This document shows, one piece after another, positions 60,728 to 64,000 of a stretch of 64,000 bases of DNA; the first letter of the stretch is position 1, and the number at the start of each line of letters is the position of its first letter. The DNA lies in the NCBI GenBank assembly GCA_910577935.1, contig CAJTOT010000001.1, forward strand, positions 224,068 to 288,067. The letters are read 5' to 3'. A program made the position numbers and the translations under genes. The notes beneath the pieces are model-generated. The model did not search any database, had not been told where the DNA came from, and saw only the letters and a list, made by a program, of their open reading frames with translations. Source of the stretch: an uncultured Hungatella sp. (GTDB lineage: Bacteria; Bacillota; Clostridia; Lachnospirales; Lachnospiraceae).

Positions 60728-61741
60728 TTATTCTTCCTGCTCTTTATTTGGCAGCAGGCTCTCCTTTATTTTTTCATTGATCTGCTGTTCCTTAAAGGTA
60801 ACACACTGGAGAATGGAATTGCAGACTTCGCCTGACCTGGAATTGCCGTGGGTCTTCACCACCAGCCCCTTTAGCCCCAGAAGAGGGGCGCCTCCATACT
60901 GACTGGCGTCAAAGGCCTTCATGGTCTCCTTCAGGGCCGGCTTCACCAGAAGGGCTCCCACCTTGCTGCGAAGGCTTGTCATCATCCCTTTCTTCACCAT
61001 GCCGATCAAAGTCGCTCCCACGCCCTCGTAAAGCTTTAAGATCACATTTCCCACAAAGGCTTCGCTGACAATCACGTCCGCCCCGCCGTGGGGGATCTCC
61101 CTGGCCTCTATGCTGCCTATGAAGTTGATGTCCTCACAGGCCTTCAGGAGAGGAAATGTCTCTTTTACAAGAGCGTTGCCCTTCTCCTCCTCGGCGCCTA
61201 TATTCACGATGGCAACCCTGGGATGCTTAATGCCTATGACATGTTCCATATAAATAGAACCCATCCTGGCAAATTGTACCAGATGCGAAGGTCTGGCGTC
61301 AACATTGGCTCCGCAGTCGACAAGAAGGGAGACACCCTTCTCCGTGGGAATCAGCGGCGCCAGGGGGGGTCTCTCCACTCCCCGTATCCTTCCCACGATC
61401 ACCTGGCCTCCCACCAGAATAGCGCCGGAACTGCCTGCCGACACGAAGGCATCCGCCTCCTGACGCTTCACCAGGTTCATGCCTACCACGATGGATGAGT
61501 CCTTCTTCTTCCGGATGGCGTTGACCGGCGGCTCCTCCGTCTCGATCACCTCAGAGGCATGGACGACGGACAGCCGGTCTTCCGGGTAAGTATACGCTGA
61601 CAGCTCTGCCCGGATCCTGTCCTCCTGGCCCACCAGGATGACGCTGACCTGCTCCTTCTTCTTCAGTGCCTCCACAGCCCCTCTCACCATCTCTGCCGGA
61701 GCATAATCTCCACCCATAGCATCTACTGCTATCTTTATCAT
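60728..61741 (-). CDS. plsX: Phosphate acyltransferase PlsX
   Basis: 337 residues, normal length. It converts acyl-ACP to acyl-phosphate, the first step in phospholipid synthesis with PlsY. The N-terminus is IAVDAMGGDYAP, typical of PlsX, and the fold resembles phosphotransacetylase. It starts at ATG 61741 with AAGGAG. A SigA promoter is upstream; I see no clear FapR operator. It heads plsX-acpP. plsY, fabD and fabF are not in the window. Confidence 0.96.
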   Translation of the reverse strand: MIKIAVDAMGGDYAPAEMVRGAVEALKKKEQVSVILVGQEDRIRAELSAYTYPEDRLSVVHASEVIETEEPPVNAIRKKKDSSIVVGMNLVKRQEADAFVSAGSSGAILVGGQVIVGRIRGVERPPLAPLIPTEKGVSLLVDCGANVDARPSHLVQFARMGSIYMEHVIGIKHPRVAIVNIGAEEEKGNALVKETFPLLKACEDINFIGSIEAREIPHGGADVIVSEAFVGNVILKLYEGVGATLIGMVKKGMMTSLRSKVGALLVKPALKETMKAFDASQYGGAPLLGLKGLVVKTHGNSRSGEVCNSILQCVTFKEQQINEKIKESLLPNKEQEE

Positions 61742-61788
61742 GCCGTGTTTCTCCTTTCAGCTCAAGGGCCCTAGATAATCTATTACAT

Positions 61789-61817
61789 AATATACTAGAT
61801 ATCTTTTTATAAATCAA
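61789..61817 (-). promoter_or_regulatory. plsX promoter
   Basis: The minus-strand -35 TTGATT (61812-61817) and -10 TATATT (61789-61794) have a 17-bp spacer and lie about 50 bp before the start codon. Confidence 0.65.
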
Positions 61818-61822
61818 TAGGG

Positions 61823-61854
61823 TTTTTCACGAAAGCACTGCGCAGTGTGAAAAA
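61823..61854. repeat. Palindromic sequence at the junction with accessory DNA
   Basis: TTTTTCAC (61823-61830) pairs with GTGAAAAA (61847-61854), enclosing a 12-bp palindrome CACTGCGCAGTG (61836-61847). It lies at the boundary between the housekeeping plsX gene and the AT-rich recombinase region, about 100 bp from the recombinase. It may be a recombination-site half or a terminator; evidence is positional only. Confidence 0.4.
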
Positions 61855-61958
61855 GGCGCTGCTGTTCACACATAGGCTCTGCCAGAAATGGGGGGGCACC
61901 CTTTTAATATCCTACCAGAAGATATTTCCCGGACAATCACAGTAGCTGAGATGCTGTC

Positions 61959-62906
61959 TCACAGTAGGTCATTAAGTAAATTCATACACTTAATCTTCTG
62001 CCGTAGATTAGCACTTCCATAGACGTTTAAGGTAAATGACACATTTTTATGGCCGAGAATCTCCGACAGCGATTTTATGTCAAATTCTGGAATTTCAATA
62101 GCCCTCACAGCAAAAGTGTGACGAATTTCATGAAACTTCACTTTTTCCAGATTATTTCTTTTCAAAAAACGTGCGAAAAATTGTCTGTAAGTACGGGGTT
62201 CACTTGGTTTCATCTTTCCGGTCAGGAAATAATGGTTCGGATTGTCTGTATAAAATTTCTTGACAATATTCATAAGCAGTGAGGGAACAGGAATTATTCT
62301 CGCAGAGGTCTTTGTTTTTGGCGGCCCAATGTGTAAATAGGAGCTGCCCTTTTTCTTATCATAAATTCTCTGGACTGTTTTATTAATATTGATTGTTTTG
62401 TCCGTTAGCGAAATATCTTTCATTTGAAGTCCGCACAATTCCCCAATACGAACCCCAGTAAATAGCGCAATGAGAATTCCTGCCGTTTTACGATTCAAAT
62501 CTAAATAAATACACTGAATCAATTCTTGTTCCTGATCTTTAGATAAAGAAACCACTTTTCTAATATCAAGTTCTTTCGGATATTCAATGAGATCCCAATT
62601 CAACAGCGGAATAGCCCGCTCTTTATATGCGTATTCCATTGACAATCTGAGAACCAGAATAATATCACGAATTGTCTTAACAGTCAGGCCCCCCGTATTA
62701 TCCAGCCGGCCCTCACTATGAAGATAAAATATATAATTCTGAATATCTCGCTCTGTGATACTGCCAATTTTACGTTTGCTAAATTGGGGAATTAGATGAT
62801 TTTCAGCAATTAATGTAAAATTGGCATGGGTTGATGGGGTAATCATTGGCTTCTTCTGATTTAGCCAATCATTAACCAGCGTTTTAAATTGTGTATTATT
62901 AGTCAT
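61959..62906 (-). CDS. Tyrosine recombinase (phage-type integrase family)
   Basis: 315 residues from ATG 62906 (GGAGG site; an ATG at 62954 is rejected). The N-terminal SAM-like DNA-binding domain (about 1-100) is followed by the catalytic domain with R153 (TGVRIGELCGL), a lysine in the beta hairpin (PKTKTSAR), H259/R262 (HEIRHTF), H286 (LGHKNVS) and nucleophile Y296 (LNVYGSA), a complete set. Base composition is far more AT-rich than neighbours. It points away from the hsdS gene next door. Such a recombinase beside hsdS is the arrangement of phase-variable type I systems, but a simple integrase of an island is also possible. Confidence 0.9.
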   Translation of the reverse strand: MTNNTQFKTLVNDWLNQKKPMITPSTHANFTLIAENHLIPQFSKRKIGSITERDIQNYIFYLHSEGRLDNTGGLTVKTIRDIILVLRLSMEYAYKERAIPLLNWDLIEYPKELDIRKVVSLSKDQEQELIQCIYLDLNRKTAGILIALFTGVRIGELCGLQMKDISLTDKTININKTVQRIYDKKKGSSYLHIGPPKTKTSARIIPVPSLLMNIVKKFYTDNPNHYFLTGKMKPSEPRTYRQFFARFLKRNNLEKVKFHEIRHTFAVRAIEIPEFDIKSLSEILGHKNVSFTLNVYGSANLRQKIKCMNLLNDLL

Positions 62907-63152
62907 TTTGACCACCTCCACTAATATTATCAGGGAAATGGCAGAATATGGCACTATGATTTTTTAGCTATTATCTATTATGGCCAGTCAATAAATCGAA
63001 TAAGGGAAAAGCATCTATGAGCAAACGCCTTCGTATTCGGCACTGGAAACTTGACGGATAGGATTAAAATCTATGGTAGTAGATCCTCAATCAGCGGTCA
63101 AAGGGAGGATGCGCCTAGGCTGCGGTTTCCGGGGTTTGAGGGAGCATATAAC
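62907..63152. other. Region between the recombinase and hsdS, with an hsdS 5' end lacking a start
   Basis: The hsdS frame stays open back to 63021, just after an in-frame TGA at 63018-63020. It encodes DAPRLRFPGFEGAY before the ATG at 63153, the segment that begins most HsdS proteins, but has no ATG or GTG of its own, only TTG at 63051. This 45-bp block (63108-63152) is clearly more GC-rich than the DNA on both sides. Confidence 0.55.
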
Positions 63153-64000
63153 ATGACACTGCTTTCTAATTACCTTTTTGAAAACCTTGATAGGAATCGA
63201 TCCCTGCATTTTTCTAAGACCGATGTATTATCAGTATCAGGAGAGTATGGAATAGTAAATCAAATTGCTTTTCAAGGACGATCCTTTGCTGGTTCAAGTG
63301 TCGCAGACTATCATGTAGTAGAAACTGGCGATATAGTATATACAAAAAGCCCACTGAAAGCAAATCCATATGGTATTATTAAAGTGAATAGAGGGAAGCC
63401 AGGAATAGTGTCTACTTTATATGCTGTATACCATCCTCGTCAATGTGTCAATCCAGAATACATCGACTACTACTTTTCCAATGATTTGCGCCTAAACAAG
63501 TTTCTGAAACCACTAGTGAACATTGGAGCCAAACATGATATGAAAGTAAATAACGAGTTTGTCCTCACAGGAGAAGTCTATTTCCCTTCGGTGAAAGAGC
63601 AAGAAAAAGTAGTTAGGTTTCTTTCAATTTTGGATCAACGTATTGAGAAACAACGTCAGATTGTCGAAGCCCTCAAGAAGTATAAAAGAGGTGTCATTCG
63701 TACACTTCTCACACGGGAATTTTGCCACCTCAAAAATGTAAAATGGACATCTGCAAAAATAGGTGATCTGGGCTATTTTATTAAGGGTGCGCCTTTGTCA
63801 AAAGCTGATATTTCTGATGAGGGAACACCTTTTATTCTCTATGGAGAACTGTATACAACTTATAACGAGGTTATTACTCAGGTATTCCGCAAAACACAAG
63901 CCAGAACAGAGTCACAGTATTTTAGCCAGATTGGGGATGTAATTATTCCAACCTCCGGTGAAACACCAGAAGAGATTGCTACTGCATCCTGCGTCATGAT
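63153..64000 (+). CDS. hsdS: Type I restriction-modification specificity subunit (HsdS), 5' part
   Basis: 282 codons and two bases to the window edge, partial. First target-recognition domain about 1-150 (IVNQIAFQGRSFAGSSV, GDIVYTKSPLKANPYG), then the conserved helical region at about 165-190 (SILDQRIEKQRQIVEALK), then the start of the second target-recognition domain (IGDLGYFIKGAPL). HsdS chooses the DNA sequence cut and methylated by the complex. ATG 63153 with GAGGGAG 8 bp upstream is a usable start, but it omits the canonical first residues, which are encoded upstream in the same frame. AT-rich like the recombinase. No hsdM or hsdR is visible. Confidence 0.8.
   Translation, partial: MTLLSNYLFENLDRNRSLHFSKTDVLSVSGEYGIVNQIAFQGRSFAGSSVADYHVVETGDIVYTKSPLKANPYGIIKVNRGKPGIVSTLYAVYHPRQCVNPEYIDYYFSNDLRLNKFLKPLVNIGAKHDMKVNNEFVLTGEVYFPSVKEQEKVVRFLSILDQRIEKQRQIVEALKKYKRGVIRTLLTREFCHLKNVKWTSAKIGDLGYFIKGAPLSKADISDEGTPFILYGELYTTYNEVITQVFRKTQARTESQYFSQIGDVIIPTSGETPEEIATASCVM

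Noticed and set aside
1..64000. CRISPR arrays
   Set aside because: No regularly spaced repeats of 24-40 bp with unique spacers were seen.
1..64000. tRNA and rRNA genes
   Set aside because: No GGTTCRANYC-type T-arm with matching acceptor stems and no rRNA signature was noticed on either strand; a tRNA model search would settle it.

Overview
The window is chromosomal DNA from a spore-forming, anaerobic, low-G+C-phylum but GC-rich Clostridium, most likely a Lachnospiraceae (Clostridium cluster XIVa) gut bacterium. This rests on the gene content (SigE, SigG, SpoIIGA, a Spo0E-like protein and a YmxH-type protein next to a dcw cluster, plus AddAB and a YchF/PlsX/AcpP/Rnc/Smc/FtsY run), on strong AGGAGG ribosome sites with some TTG and GTG starts, and on SigA-type promoters. 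The genus is inferred, not proven. No rRNA or tRNA gene was seen.

Layout. 1-2750: the 5' end of argS (minus), a DUF1266 lipoprotein and an intergenic region with palindromic repeats, then efp. 2950-6850: a minus-strand run of small membrane proteins, ymxH, nrdR, yqeG, aroE and aroK. 6950-10100: the methionine importer metN-metI-metQ, preceded by a SigA promoter, a 31-codon reading frame with ten Met codons and an intrinsic terminator. 10100-16200: pepV-type dipeptidase, yqeY, prfC, and the divergent CoA pair coaBC/coaX. 16260-22020: a five-gene peptide/nickel-type ABC importer under a cobalamin riboswitch. 22260-25820: sigG (plus), a degenerate Sir2-like protein (plus), then spoIIGA-sigE (minus) with a Spo0A-type promoter. 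25990-39040: the division and cell-wall cluster, transcribed mraZ-rsmH-ftsL-pbp-pbp-mraY-murD-ftsW-murA-ftsQ-ftsZ, with a clear MraZ operator, and a small spo0E-like gene just upstream. 39880-48380: ychF and the addB-addA recombination nuclease. 48550-53810: an FMN-binding-like membrane protein, a MATE exporter, a secreted flavocytochrome-type reductase and a ClC family antiporter. 53900-61740: plsX-acpP-rnc-smc-ftsY-ilvA, all minus. 61960-64000: AT-rich accessory DNA with a tyrosine recombinase facing away from an hsdS (type I restriction specificity) gene that runs off the window.

How it works together. Most of the window is housekeeping: wall synthesis and division are regulated by MraZ, and the early sporulation sigma factor SigE sits directly downstream of ftsZ under its own promoter. 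The signals that stand out are regulatory. They are the Met-rich leader peptide and terminator ahead of metNIQ, the cobalamin riboswitch on a nickel/peptide-type transporter, a start-codon-trapping hairpin on ymxH, a promoter-proximal module shared by argS and metQ, and the recombinase/hsdS pair, which looks like part of a phase-variable restriction locus.
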